This document shows positions 45,600 through 53,856 of a stretch of DNA of 64,000 nt, one piece after another. The notes beneath the pieces were generated by a model, which was not told the DNA's origin, ran no database searches, and worked only from the letters and a program-made list of their open reading frames with translations. Made by a program: the position numbers and the translations under genes. This DNA comes from Chitinophagales bacterium (GTDB taxonomy: Bacteria; Bacteroidota; Bacteroidia; Chitinophagales; Chitinophagaceae). The DNA is taken from contig JAFLBN010000003.1 of the NCBI GenBank assembly GCA_017303395.1, positions 186,001 to 250,000 on the forward strand. Direction: 5' to 3'. Each line of letters opens with the position of its first letter. Position 1 is the first letter of the stretch.

Positions 45600-46736
45600 T
45601 CAAAGCGTACTATTAACTGCGGGTAAATCATTGTCGTACATAATACCCGTTATCCTCCATCTGTAGTATTCATAGTCTCCACTTTTTAGCTTCCACGTAG
45701 CGCTACCTGTTACAGGTATCGTAATACCGTGTACTATCTGCCATTCTGTACAAGGTATCACCCAGTCTTCTAAAGTCGATTTACCATTCAATGTCATATA
45801 GCGTTTGGCAGTGGTTGTAACCAACCTACCTTGTGCATCGAAGGTAAAAACTGCAGATACCGACTTGCCGTTGTAACTGAGTGTTGCCTCTGCACTATTA
45901 GCATCTACCTGCTTCCAACTGATGTATGGTTGCAATGCTGCAGAAGGGAACCAACATATTTCGCCCAGATATCGTAGCATGGTACCCTGATCTATATACT
46001 CACCTTTTGCATCAACAACACTAAAAAGCCCATGCAGTTTGATGAGCATATTCCCCTGTGCGTGTTGCAGTTTATCCCTGCCCGTCATGGTAATACCCGG
46101 CATCATCTGCACTTTTACCGTCCATATAAAAGAGGGATTATCGATATTAAAAAACTGTTCGGCTTTAACAGGCATCCATTTACCACCGGGCTTTATACAC
46201 ATTTCCCCTGTTTGTGTCAGGTAGGCTTTGTGTACCATCTCTTTGCCTACTACACCACTTGCATTCAGCCATCTTTGTACAGGCTCGGGAAGATGCGTCA
46301 GCATATCCTGCGTAACAACTATATGCGGTTTGACAGGTTGGTGCAGTATGCTCACTGTTTCATTATCTGCAAGACGAAAGAACGCCACTGATGAAGCGGC
46401 AAATATTACTACCACAACAACTATCACATTGGCAATAGTACCTGCTTTGGCATCGGGCCAATAGAGAATAACCAACAACTGTGACAACACCAAAGCAACC
46501 ACTGCGGGCATATACCATGTATGCTTGCCCAACAGATAGCCTATGGTTGAAAAAAGGAATAATACACATACAAGCAACCATGCAAAGGGCATCATCTTTT
46601 CTGCACTATAACTCAGTGCAATGATGGATTTACCCGAATACCCCTTCACTTTGGCAATACCCAAACCCGTAAAGAAACCTATCAGGTGTATCAACCCATG
46701 TATGACCAATAATGCCGATAAGAGCAATTTTTGCAT
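45600..46736 (-). CDS. DUF6544/DUF6920-like membrane protein
   Basis: 378 residues. Four N-terminal TM helices (IHGLIHLIGFFTGLG, FAWLLVCVLFLFSTIGYLLG and two more), then a soluble domain of about 260 residues with LPEPVQRWLNASGVVG and LGEICWFPSAALQPYISW, hallmarks of the DUF6544/6920 family. No reaction is known. The following 45439-45599 gap shows nothing. Confidence 0.75.
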   Translation of the reverse strand: MQKLLLSALLVIHGLIHLIGFFTGLGIAKVKGYSGKSIIALSYSAEKMMPFAWLLVCVLFLFSTIGYLLGKHTWYMPAVVALVLSQLLVILYWPDAKAGTIANVIVVVVVIFAASSVAFFRLADNETVSILHQPVKPHIVVTQDMLTHLPEPVQRWLNASGVVGKEMVHKAYLTQTGEMCIKPGGKWMPVKAEQFFNIDNPSFIWTVKVQMMPGITMTGRDKLQHAQGNMLIKLHGLFSVVDAKGEYIDQGTMLRYLGEICWFPSAALQPYISWKQVDANSAEATLSYNGKSVSAVFTFDAQGRLVTTTAKRYMTLNGKSTLEDWVIPCTEWQIVHGITIPVTGSATWKLKSGDYEYYRWRITGIMYDNDLPAVNSTL

Positions 46737-46867
46737 AACGTATGTATTAAGCGATGCTAAGCTACCATATATGCCATCAGGCTTTTATGATTGCACTCAA
46801 TACCCTATATGACAGTCATCATATCAACAGGCATTTCTATAAATTCCATACACTATATTTACATACT

Positions 46868-47851
46868 GTGCGAAACAATACATCGACCATACAACGTCTC
46901 ACGGCTCTCTGGGCACTTTGCGAAAGCGGCCTCGGCGGGTGGATGCATGCGCTGAAGATACCCCTGACGGGCTTTTTTGTAGGTGGTTTTGCAGTGGTTA
47001 TCATAGGGCTACTGGCACACTATACCCGCAACAACGTGCGGCAGATGCTGCAAGCAACCCTGTTGGTAATACTGGTAAAGGCCGCGGTGAGTCCGCAATC
47101 GGGCATACCTGCTTATGTGGCAGTGGGCTTTCAGGGCTTGGTGGGTGCGCTTATGTATCGTGCCATACCCAACTATACCATCGCATCAGTACTGTTTGCC
47201 ATTATAGCCATGCTGGAGAGCGCCTTTCAGATGTTGCTGATGATGACGATAGTTTTTGGTAAATCGCTGTGGGAAGCGGTAGATAAATTCTTTCAAAACC
47301 TGCTCAGCAGTTTTCACCTACCAGCGGACACATCTTACAGCTTCTGGATAATAGCCATCTATGGCAGTATATACACCCTTTGGGGGCTTGTTCTTGGTAT
47401 ATGGATAGCTCGCCTGCCCAAACGGATAGAAGCTGTAGGTAAGCTGCAACTTATTACAGACCATGATGTAGCTACACCAACAGGCAAGAAGAAAAGCCCT
47501 GCACGCAAACTGGTATTCCTGTTATCTACACTGGTATTTATAGCAGTGGTATTTGCATTTAGTGGTAGCATGAGCAAAGCCATGTATGCAGTGCTACGCA
47601 CATTGGCGGTACTGCTACTGATATTCGGCATAGTAGCACCGTTTATGAAATGGGCTATGCAACGATGGATAAACAGCAGCCGCAGCAAACACGGCGAGCA
47701 ACTGCAACCCATACTGGATATGATGCCGCAGATGCGCAGCTACATACGCCCCGCTTATCAGCTGGCTACAGCGCAATACAAGGGCTACCGCAAATACACG
47801 GGCTTTCTTTTTATACTGATAGTAGCAAGCTTGCAGGGCAATGGAGAATAA
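46868..47851 (+). CDS. Polytopic membrane protein of Mo-cofactor operon
   Basis: About 328 residues from GTG 46868 (VRNNTSTIQRL); an ATG at 46754 extends the frame with a low-quality N-terminus. Six or more TM helices, with GLGGWMHALKIPLTGFFVGG and GIPAYVAVGFQGLVGA early. It resembles S-components of vitamin/metal ECF transporters by layout only. Overlaps the NTPase gene by 11 bp and leads an operon with MobA, so a role in molybdate, cofactor precursor or nucleotide handling is conceivable. Confidence 0.7.
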   Translation: MRNNTSTIQRLTALWALCESGLGGWMHALKIPLTGFFVGGFAVVIIGLLAHYTRNNVRQMLQATLLVILVKAAVSPQSGIPAYVAVGFQGLVGALMYRAIPNYTIASVLFAIIAMLESAFQMLLMMTIVFGKSLWEAVDKFFQNLLSSFHLPADTSYSFWIIAIYGSIYTLWGLVLGIWIARLPKRIEAVGKLQLITDHDVATPTGKKKSPARKLVFLLSTLVFIAVVFAFSGSMSKAMYAVLRTLAVLLLIFGIVAPFMKWAMQRWINSSRSKHGEQLQPILDMMPQMRSYIRPAYQLATAQYKGYRKYTGFLFILIVASLQGNGE

Positions 47852-48338
47852 CAACATCTACATTCTGAGCCAGCCTATTCACAGCGGCAAAACCACCCTG
47901 CTGATGAACTGGTTGCAACGTACACCCCATGTTGCAGGCATACTAACGCCCGATGTAGATAAATGGCGCATGCTATACGATGTAGCCAACAAAACATACC
48001 ACCCCTTGCAGGTGCGTGCCAGCCATCCTGTCAACGACCTGACGATGATTGGCAAATTCCGCTTCAGTAAAACAGGCTTTCACCTGGCGCAGCAGATACT
48101 GCAACGCAGTGCCCACAGCAATGCCGACTGGGTGATAGTGGACGAAGTAGGGCTACTGGAAATAAAACAGGGTGCAGGACTGGAACCTTTACTGTCTGAT
48201 ATCATATATTTGTATAAATCCCGAAAGGATTCACAAAACAAACTCCTCTTAGTAATACGCGATTACCTGCTCGACGAAGCCAGGGTTCATTACGGAATAG
48301 AAAACGCAACAATACTCGATAAATCGTTTTTTGAATGA
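47841..48338 (+). CDS. THEP1-like nucleoside-triphosphatase
   Basis: 165 residues with P-loop SQPIHSGKTTLL, in which the first Gly of GxxxxGKT is Gln, and a Walker B/THEP1 motif WVIVDEVGLLEIKQGAG. RSHP-type and KTGFHLAQQIL segments complete the small NTPase fold. THEP1 proteins hydrolyse NTPs; here it overlaps both neighbours and precedes MobA, pointing to molybdopterin-cofactor biosynthesis (inference). Confidence 0.8.
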   Translation: MENNNIYILSQPIHSGKTTLLMNWLQRTPHVAGILTPDVDKWRMLYDVANKTYHPLQVRASHPVNDLTMIGKFRFSKTGFHLAQQILQRSAHSNADWVIVDEVGLLEIKQGAGLEPLLSDIIYLYKSRKDSQNKLLLVIRDYLLDEARVHYGIENATILDKSFFE

Positions 48339-48922
48339 GTGTATTACACGGCCTTGTGGTGTGCGGAGGACAAAGCACACGCATGGGGATGGATAAGAGC
48401 CAGCTACAATATCATGGTGTGCCACAACGCGAATGGCTGTATGAACTACTGCAACCATTGTGCGAGGATGTATATATTTCCTGCAATGCAGAGCAGGCAG
48501 CAGAGATTGGCGATAGCTACCAAACCATTACAGATGCTACTATATACAGAAATATAGGGCCGATGGCGGCATTGTTATCGGCATACAGAATGTTTCCCGA
48601 TGATAGCTTTTTGCTGATGGGTTGCGACTACCCCTACATAAAACGCGGCGATATACAAAAGCTGGTACGCGAGTATAACGGGCGCACTACTGTGTATTTT
48701 AATGATGAGGAGAATGTGTACGAACCACTACTGGGCATCTACACACCCGAGATACGCGATATAATACAGTCTCAGCACGATATGGGGCAATACTCGCTGC
48801 AATGGATACTGAAACAAGCCAATGCACAGAAGATAATACCCGAAGACACAAGCATACTGCAAAGCGTAGATACCCGCATAGGCTATATGGAAGCACTGAT
48901 AAAGCTATCGCAGATATACTAA
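48335..48922 (+). CDS. mobA: MobA-like molybdenum cofactor guanylyltransferase
   Basis: 195 residues. N-terminal nucleotide-binding loop [17 protein letters not shown], followed by [11 protein letters not shown] and [10 protein letters not shown], the MobA order. It transfers GMP (or CMP) to molybdopterin so that formate-dehydrogenase-type enzymes can load bis-MGD cofactor. Starts 4 bp inside the NTPase gene and ends 4 bp inside a convergent DUF2200 gene. The FdhD/FdhF genes 3.7 kb downstream are its likely clients. Confidence 0.88.
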   Translation: MSVLHGLVVCGGQSTRMGMDKSQLQYHGVPQREWLYELLQPLCEDVYISCNAEQAAEIGDSYQTITDATIYRNIGPMAALLSAYRMFPDDSFLLMGCDYPYIKRGDIQKLVREYNGRTTVYFNDEENVYEPLLGIYTPEIRDIIQSQHDMGQYSLQWILKQANAQKIIPEDTSILQSVDTRIGYMEALIKLSQIY

Positions 48923-49272
48923 GCCCTCAGTATCTTTTCCATCGCTTTGCCTTTTGCCAGCTCGTCTATCAGCTTATCCAGATAGCGCACTTTTTGTATT
49001 AGGGGGTCTGCAATATCCTCTACCCTGTAGCCGCAGATAACACCTGATATCTTCCCAGCATTGGGGTTGAATTTGGGTGCCTGTGCAAAGAAGTTTTCAA
49101 AATCGGTTTTGTTATCTATTTGCTGTTGCAGTGTTGTTGCATCATAGGCCGTCAGCCAGTAGATGATGGTATCTACTTCTTCTTTGGTACGCCCTTTCTT
49201 CTCAGCCTTTTGTATATACAGTGGATAGACGCTTGCAAATGACATCCTGTAAACACGTTGAGTATTGTCCAT
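48919..49272 (-). CDS. DUF2200 protein
   Basis: 117 residues matching DUF2200 ([73 protein letters not shown]). Small helical cytosolic protein of unknown role, common in bacteria. Convergent with mobA, sharing 4 bp at the ends. Confidence 0.88.
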   Translation of the reverse strand: MDNTQRVYRMSFASVYPLYIQKAEKKGRTKEEVDTIIYWLTAYDATTLQQQIDNKTDFENFFAQAPKFNPNAGKISGVICGYRVEDIADPLIQKVRYLDKLIDELAKGKAMEKILRA

Positions 49273-49287
49273 AGCTGTGGCAGATGA

Positions 49288-49770
49288 TTAGCGGGTGTTT
49301 TTATACGTTTCAATAATTACGGCTGTCTGGCCGTTTTTCACTTCCGTATGCTTCAGTTTCAGATGGGTAGATGCTATCTCTACAATATCAGACACAGCCG
49401 TGCTACTGCCTGTGCTACGTATTTTCGCACCACCCGTTAATGTTATCTTCAGCTTGCTGTCATTGTCCTGCAATTCCCATTCAAAGTCTGTAACCTGCGC
49501 ATCTTCAGGGCATTTATTACTGTTCTCATTACTAGTGCCCTTGCCCTTGTCGCCAAACTCTATATAATCGTCCTGTTCGCATGCAAGCCAACCGCTGTAG
49601 TAATCGATGGTAGTATCTTTGCCATTATAGCCGGTAGTAAGCGAGGCTGCAGATATCTGCCATCTGCCCGCTTTCAGCTTATTGCCTGTTACAGAATTGT
49701 TTTTGTCTTTCTTACATCCTGCAAACAGCAATGTCAATAATACTGTCGGGAATATCAGTAGCGGTTTCAT
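49288..49770 (-). CDS. Lipocalin-like small lipoprotein
   Basis: 160 residues from ATG 49770. Lipobox LFAGC, then beta strands resembling lipocalin-like DUF families (KLKAGRWQISAASLT, DDYIEFGDKGKG, FEWELQDNDSKLKI). Two Cys (LACEQ, NKCPED) may pair. The sequence upstream (beyond 49771) turns into an intergenic hairpin, which supports this start over the much earlier in-frame one at 49863. Confidence 0.7.
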   Translation of the reverse strand: MKPLLIFPTVLLTLLFAGCKKDKNNSVTGNKLKAGRWQISAASLTTGYNGKDTTIDYYSGWLACEQDDYIEFGDKGKGTSNENSNKCPEDAQVTDFEWELQDNDSKLKITLTGGAKIRSTGSSTAVSDIVEIASTHLKLKHTEVKNGQTAVIIETYKNTR

Positions 49771-49820
49771 AAGATTGCTTTGTATAAAAATATAATACAT
49801 ACTGTTCACAAACAACAAAG

Positions 49821-49870
49821 GTGTTCGAGTGTTCGGATTTCGAACACCTGAACACCTGAACACCTGAACA
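49821..49870. repeat. Hairpin repeat of GTGTTCG/GAACACCT units
   Basis: Left arm with two GTGTTCG units 8 bp apart, then three perfect 8-bp GAACACCT units (49842-49865) and a partial fourth. The arms pair with one another, making a hairpin whose right arm is expanded. The first 34 bp recur exactly at 50294-50327. Confidence 0.85.
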
Positions 49871-49894
49871 ATTTATATTACTACAACTGCCTTA

Positions 49895-50086
49895 CTAAAT
49901 CCCACCAGGGTTTGTCGGGTTGGTGGGTGCTGGCATTGGTGGCATTTCGGGCTTGCTTGGGGGTTGTTGAGGTTCCGTATCGGGTTTTACCTCAGGCGGA
50001 GAAGGTTGTTGAGAAGGCTCGTTGGGTTGTTGTATTGGTTCGTGTGGCTGCTGTGGCACTTCGGGTATCTCTTTCGGCGTTGACAT
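49895..50086 (-). CDS. Proline-rich small protein
   Basis: 63 residues, almost entirely Pro, Gln, Glu and Ser (PQQPHEPIQQPNEPSQQP), with no signal peptide or TM helix. ATG start and stop are clean, but low-complexity composition keeps confidence moderate. It could be an intrinsically disordered peptide or a chance ORF beside the repeat field. Confidence 0.45.
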   Translation of the reverse strand: MSTPKEIPEVPQQPHEPIQQPNEPSQQPSPPEVKPDTEPQQPPSKPEMPPMPAPTNPTNPGGI

Positions 50087-50163
50087 GATGTTGCACAGCT
50101 TGTTTAATAACTGCTTATTAAAGGTACACCTATTACAATTGCCGTCTTAAAATGATATCGGGG

Positions 50164-50263
50164 GTGTACGAAAGTGTACGAGTGTACAGGTGTACGAGTT
50201 CGTACAGTGGGACATTTTTGTACAGGCTGTCCCATTTGTCCCATTGGAACAGTGGGACAAAAA
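50164..50263. repeat. Compound hairpin: GTGTACG and TGTCCCA unit arrays
   Basis: Four GTGTACG units at 8-10 bp steps run into TGTACGAG/CGTACA pairing, followed by a second hairpin of TGTCCCA units against TGGGACA units. The two chemistries of unit (TAC core and CCC core) are joined without a spacer. Confidence 0.8.
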
Positions 50264-50293
50264 CACCTATTCAGATTACATTATAGTTTTTTA

Positions 50294-50372
50294 GTGTTCG
50301 AGTGTTCGGATTTCGAACACCTGAACAAATTCCAGAAATTCCAAGATTCCAATTTTCTAGAATTCTGGAATT
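50294..50372. repeat. Second copy of the 34-bp hairpin plus TTCCAGA-unit hairpin
   Basis: Positions 50294-50327 repeat 49821-49854 exactly. They pass directly into a further hairpin with units ATTCCAGA, ATTCCAAG, ATTCCAA on the left and TTCTGGAA, TTGGAAT on the right. Same design with a different 8-mer. Confidence 0.8.
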
Positions 50373-50383
50373 GGAATATTTCA

Positions 50384-50432
50384 AGGTGTCCCAACTGTCC
50401 CATTTGTCCCATTGGGACAGTGGGACAAAAAC
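50384..50432. repeat. TGTCCCA/TGGGACA unit hairpin
   Basis: Three TGTCCCA units at 9-bp steps (left arm) face two TGGGACA units (right arm), ending in AAAAACG. The right end lies 22 bp from the 3' end of the ApeA-like gene, so it may also serve as its terminator. Confidence 0.8.
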
Positions 50433-50453
50433 GAGTATAATAAATACAAGAAT

Positions 50454-51920
50454 CTAAACTTCCTTAAAATTACCAATATCATCTTGGTAATTTATCACTT
50501 CATAATACATATCTCGAAATGCAGAATAATCTTTTAATTTATCTGAGATGTTTTTAACCTGCAAGATTTTTAAAACGCATACAGTTAATATCATTTTTGC
50601 AACTAGATAATTAATACGAAAATCATCACCTAATGATGTTTGTTGATTAATTCCATGAGATAAATCATTTCTATAAGAAACTGTCTTTTTCAAAAACTCG
50701 TCAAATTTAACTTCTGGCATTGCAACAGAAATAACATCATAAATATCATTAAAAACTTCTTCAATCTTGGTTCTTAAATTATCCTTTATCTTATAAACAA
50801 ATCTATCATTAAACCACTTTTTGAGTTCACTCTTTGGCGGCAAAAAATTCATTATTTCCATTTTTTTTCTATAAAAATCATCTATACTTTTTTTATTATC
50901 AATTCCATTTTTTATTCTTTTTCTATGGTAATCCTCTATTGACTGTATTATATTGAGGAATCTATTATTAAACATGACATTTGTTAATCTAACATCACTG
51001 TCTTGAAACCAATTGTTAGAATCAATAAAATTGTCAATTATCACTTCATATTCTTCTACACAGGAAAACCATAATTTTATTATATCATGTAATTCATTTT
51101 TATCACAGTTCCAATTACTAAAAAGCATACCCCACCGACTTAATGAATTAGTAATATCATTCTGATTAAGCGTGAAATTTGTAACACTCGTTCTAGATAT
51201 ATCACTGCTAATACTACTATCAACATTAAACTTAGAATCATGCATTACATAAAGTATTTTTAAGCTTAATGGCTTACCTGCACTGATTTCAAGTAACTTT
51301 TTAAAACGAATTGCATTCATAATCGAATCCTTAAATTCAACTCCATTTTTATACTCAAATATTATTGACTTTTGATAATACGTTTTAATACTAGTGTTGA
51401 AATCAAGATGTTCCTTTAAAATTTCATCATGAAATATTAGGGTCATGTTATCTGATACAACTAAAGACTCTGTTTTTAGTGTACTCACCCTTTCTTCTTT
51501 ACCATTGCGCCAAATACCACCTCTTCCATTAAGTTTATAATTTACATCATTACCGTCATACCAATTTTGTAATTCACTTATCAAAAAAGATGTTGCTTTG
51601 ATTTTAAAATCTTTTATGTTGTTTACGTGTACCCCATTCAGGTAATACGATATCTTATATCTCAATTTATATAACTCTTCTCCTATCTTCTCCCAACCTT
51701 TGTAATAACATTGATATAAAGTGCAATAGTCCCCATATATTACATGATGGTACCTTTGCATTTTATTAAATTGATTAGGCTTGATATCTATACCATCCAA
51801 ATATTTACTAGTATATAGCGTTAAGTCTATTTCTTTATCAATATGGTTAATAGACAACTCACCGTAAGACTTAATACCATCTGGAAGCCACCATTGTCCA
51901 TGGATTATCTGGGGTTTCAT
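50454..51920 (-). CDS. ApeA-like HEPN protein, candidate anti-phage factor
   Basis: 488 residues, AT-rich compared with neighbours. N-terminus HGQWWLPD followed by GELSINHIDKEIDLTL fits the ApeA N-terminal domain 1; a middle region of unknown fold follows; the C-terminal third is HEPN-like with the RNase motif RNDLSH (Arg417, His422) between long helices. ApeA is a single-gene defence factor of the HEPN superfamily thought to act by RNA cleavage on infection. No partner genes are adjacent. Flanked on both sides by hairpin repeats and placed inside a molybdoenzyme locus, so it looks recently acquired. Confidence 0.72.
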   Translation of the reverse strand: MKPQIIHGQWWLPDGIKSYGELSINHIDKEIDLTLYTSKYLDGIDIKPNQFNKMQRYHHVIYGDYCTLYQCYYKGWEKIGEELYKLRYKISYYLNGVHVNNIKDFKIKATSFLISELQNWYDGNDVNYKLNGRGGIWRNGKEERVSTLKTESLVVSDNMTLIFHDEILKEHLDFNTSIKTYYQKSIIFEYKNGVEFKDSIMNAIRFKKLLEISAGKPLSLKILYVMHDSKFNVDSSISSDISRTSVTNFTLNQNDITNSLSRWGMLFSNWNCDKNELHDIIKLWFSCVEEYEVIIDNFIDSNNWFQDSDVRLTNVMFNNRFLNIIQSIEDYHRKRIKNGIDNKKSIDDFYRKKMEIMNFLPPKSELKKWFNDRFVYKIKDNLRTKIEEVFNDIYDVISVAMPEVKFDEFLKKTVSYRNDLSHGINQQTSLGDDFRINYLVAKMILTVCVLKILQVKNISDKLKDYSAFRDMYYEVINYQDDIGNFKEV

Positions 51921-52005
51921 TAAATTAGTTTTAACTAGAATTTAAATTAGCTATTAGTTTTCTTATTTCCCCAAATGGGAAATGGTATACACGCAAAAAA
52001 CATAC

Positions 52006-52104
52006 TATTCCAACTTTCTAGAATTCTGGAAAATGAGAATTTTGGAATTTCTTAGAAACTGTTCAGGTGTTCACTGTTCGGAACATGAACAGGTGAACAG
52101 GTAC
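52006..52104. repeat. Left part of repeat block upstream of the ApeA-like gene
   Basis: Contains a TTCCAACTTTCTAGAATTCT-type TTC/GAA hairpin (same units as 50328-50372) and then a hairpin of TGTTCAGG/GAACAGGT units (52059-52104). Together with the copies on the other side of the gene, the ApeA-like ORF is bracketed by the same unit types. A BIME-like ATTGC...GCAAT palindrome follows at about 52113-52138. Confidence 0.75.
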
Positions 52105-52154
52105 GTATTGTGACTAGATTGCTTCGTTCCTCGCAATGACGTGAGAGATAGAGC

Positions 52155-52256
52155 GTTTTTGTCCCACTGTCCAACATTGGACACTTGGGACACCCCGAAC
52201 ACAAACTGTTCAGGTGTTCAGGTGTTCGAAATCCGAACAGGTGAACAGTCGAACAC
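52155..52256. repeat. Long direct repeat, copy A (102 bp)
   Basis: Made of a GTCCCACTGTCCAACATTGG hairpin half, an ACCCCGAACAC joint and a TGTTCAGG/GAACAGGT hairpin. It recurs at 52482-52591 with two substitutions and one extra 8-bp unit, so both copies are clearly related. Confidence 0.85.
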
Positions 52257-52261
52257 CACAC

Positions 52262-52410
52262 AAAGCTCCCCTCCTGTTTTTAGGAGGGGATATTGGCGGA
52301 GAGATGCGAAGCATGTCGTTGCCAATCGGGGTGGTTGGCTCGTGGCGAGTGTTAACCTCCTCCCCCTCGCTTCTCTCGGGTACTCCTCCTAAAAACAGGA
52401 GGAGAGCTTT
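52262..52410. repeat. MITE-like inverted-repeat element
   Basis: Ends (52262-52289 and 52382-52410) are inverted copies of an approximately 28-bp sequence around CCTCCTGTTTTTAGGAGG, itself a hairpin, differing at two or three positions. The 90-bp interior has no ORF of note. It sits between the two long direct repeats. Confidence 0.65.
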
Positions 52411-52481
52411 ACATGCCTTGAGATTGCCACGCTATCGCTAGCCCCGATGTATCGAGATGTAACACAATGATGCGAGAGGAT

Positions 52482-52591
52482 GTTTTTGTCCCACTGTCCA
52501 ACATTGGACACTTGGACACTTGGGACACCCCGAACACAAATTGTTCAGGTGTTCAGCTGTTCGAAATCCGAACAGGTGAACAGTCGAACAC
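52482..52591. repeat. Long direct repeat, copy B (110 bp)
   Basis: Copy of 52155-52256 with one additional CTTGGACA unit. It ends 63 bp before the fdhD start, so it also forms part of the fdhD upstream region. No other promoter signal is obvious between 51921 and 52654, a stretch otherwise filled by repeats. Confidence 0.85.
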
Positions 52592-52654
52592 TCTATTTAC
52601 CAATCAGCAAATCAACCAATCAACAAGTCAACTAAACACCGTAAATTAGTGGTA

Positions 52655-53476
52655 ATGAATACCTCAGTATCACATATTGCCATCAGAAAGGTAAGTGCAG
52701 ATAGCATTGCCGATGTAGATGATGTACTGGCAACGGAAGAACCGTTGGAGATACGCATCAACTATGGCAAGGCAGATGCACGTATTCAGAAAAACCTATC
52801 GGTAACCATGCGCACCCCCGGTGCCGATACCGAACTTGCAGTGGGCTTTCTGTTTACAGAGGGTATCATCAGGCAATACAGCGATGTGAAGGGGGCTTTT
52901 ACCATCCCTGATAATATAGTGCAGGTAGTGCTGAAGGAAGATGTAGAGCTGGACCTTGCCAAGCTGGAAAGGCATTTTTACACCACATCCAGCTGCGGTG
53001 TATGCGGCAAGTCCTCTATCAGTGCCATACAAACAGTGTGCAATGTAGATGCAGGTAGTGATGAACTGCTTATCCCCTCATCACTCATCTACAAGCTACC
53101 CGATATGCTGCGTCAGCAACAGGCGGTTTTCGACAGTACAGGCGGCCTGCACGCCTCTGCTTTGTTTGATACCGCAGGAAGTTTAATTTTATTGAGAGAA
53201 GACGTAGGCCGTCACAATGCGCTTGATAAACTGATAGGTGCAGCGCTGCAAGCAGGCATAGTACCGATGGATAATCACGTACTTTTGCTCAGTGGGCGTG
53301 CCAGTTTCGAACTGATACAGAAAGCAGCCATGGCGGGCATCCGCATAGTGGCGGCGGTGGGTGCACCATCCAGTCTTGCAGCACAAACAGCGGCAGAGTT
53401 TGGTATGACGCTTATCGGTTTTCTGCGTGGCGAACGTTTTAATATTTATACAGGCAATCAACGGATAGCAGTATGA
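52655..53476 (+). CDS. fdhD: Formate dehydrogenase accessory sulfurtransferase FdhD
   Basis: 273 residues from ATG 52655; an in-frame GTG two codons earlier is less likely. FdhD signatures: RTPGADTELAVGFLFTEGII, catalytic TSSCGVCGKSSI, FDSTGGLHASALFD and REDVGRHNALDKLIGAAL. It passes sulfur from IscS to the Mo-bis-MGD cofactor of formate-dehydrogenase-like enzymes. Overlaps DUF7009 by 4 bp; the oxidoreductase follows after another 4-bp overlap. Confidence 0.94.
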   Translation: MNTSVSHIAIRKVSADSIADVDDVLATEEPLEIRINYGKADARIQKNLSVTMRTPGADTELAVGFLFTEGIIRQYSDVKGAFTIPDNIVQVVLKEDVELDLAKLERHFYTTSSCGVCGKSSISAIQTVCNVDAGSDELLIPSSLIYKLPDMLRQQQAVFDSTGGLHASALFDTAGSLILLREDVGRHNALDKLIGAALQAGIVPMDNHVLLLSGRASFELIQKAAMAGIRIVAAVGAPSSLAAQTAAEFGMTLIGFLRGERFNIYTGNQRIAV

Positions 53477-53856
53477 AACTAAGAATCAAAGGAAGCTCCA
53501 TCAGGATGCGTGTTACGAAGAGTGAAATGGACAGGTTTGCCACTGAAGGCTACCTGGAGGAGCGTACAGAGTTTGGCAATACCTCATTTATATATGCATT
53601 GCAACGCTACGATGCCGATGTAATGGCAGCATCGTTTGCAGATAATACTATTACGGTTTTTATGCCTGCTGACAAAGCACATGAATGGGCTAACAGCAAT
53701 AAAGTTGGCTACGAACACAATGTGGATTTGGGCAATGGCAAAAAGCTATACCTGTTGTTGGAAAAAGACTTCAAGTGCCTGGACGAAACACACGAGAACC
53801 AGGACGACAACTACGACAACCCTGCGGCCATACTCTATAACATGCAAAAGAAATGA
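53473..53856 (+). CDS. DUF7009 protein
   Basis: 127 residues matching the DUF7009 pattern (MKLRIKGSSIRMRVTKSEM, FIYALQRYDADVMAASF, LYLLLEKDFKCLDETHENQDD). Cytosolic, Asp-rich near the end. The family is linked to FdhD/FdhF operons in Bacteroidota, but its role is unknown. The 4-bp overlaps on both sides show strict coupling. Confidence 0.82.
   Translation: MKLRIKGSSIRMRVTKSEMDRFATEGYLEERTEFGNTSFIYALQRYDADVMAASFADNTITVFMPADKAHEWANSNKVGYEHNVDLGNGKKLYLLLEKDFKCLDETHENQDDNYDNPAAILYNMQKK

Noticed and set aside
49821-52591. CRISPR array
   Set aside because: The repeats are 8-9 bp units in hairpin arms with no regular unique spacers, and no cas genes are present.
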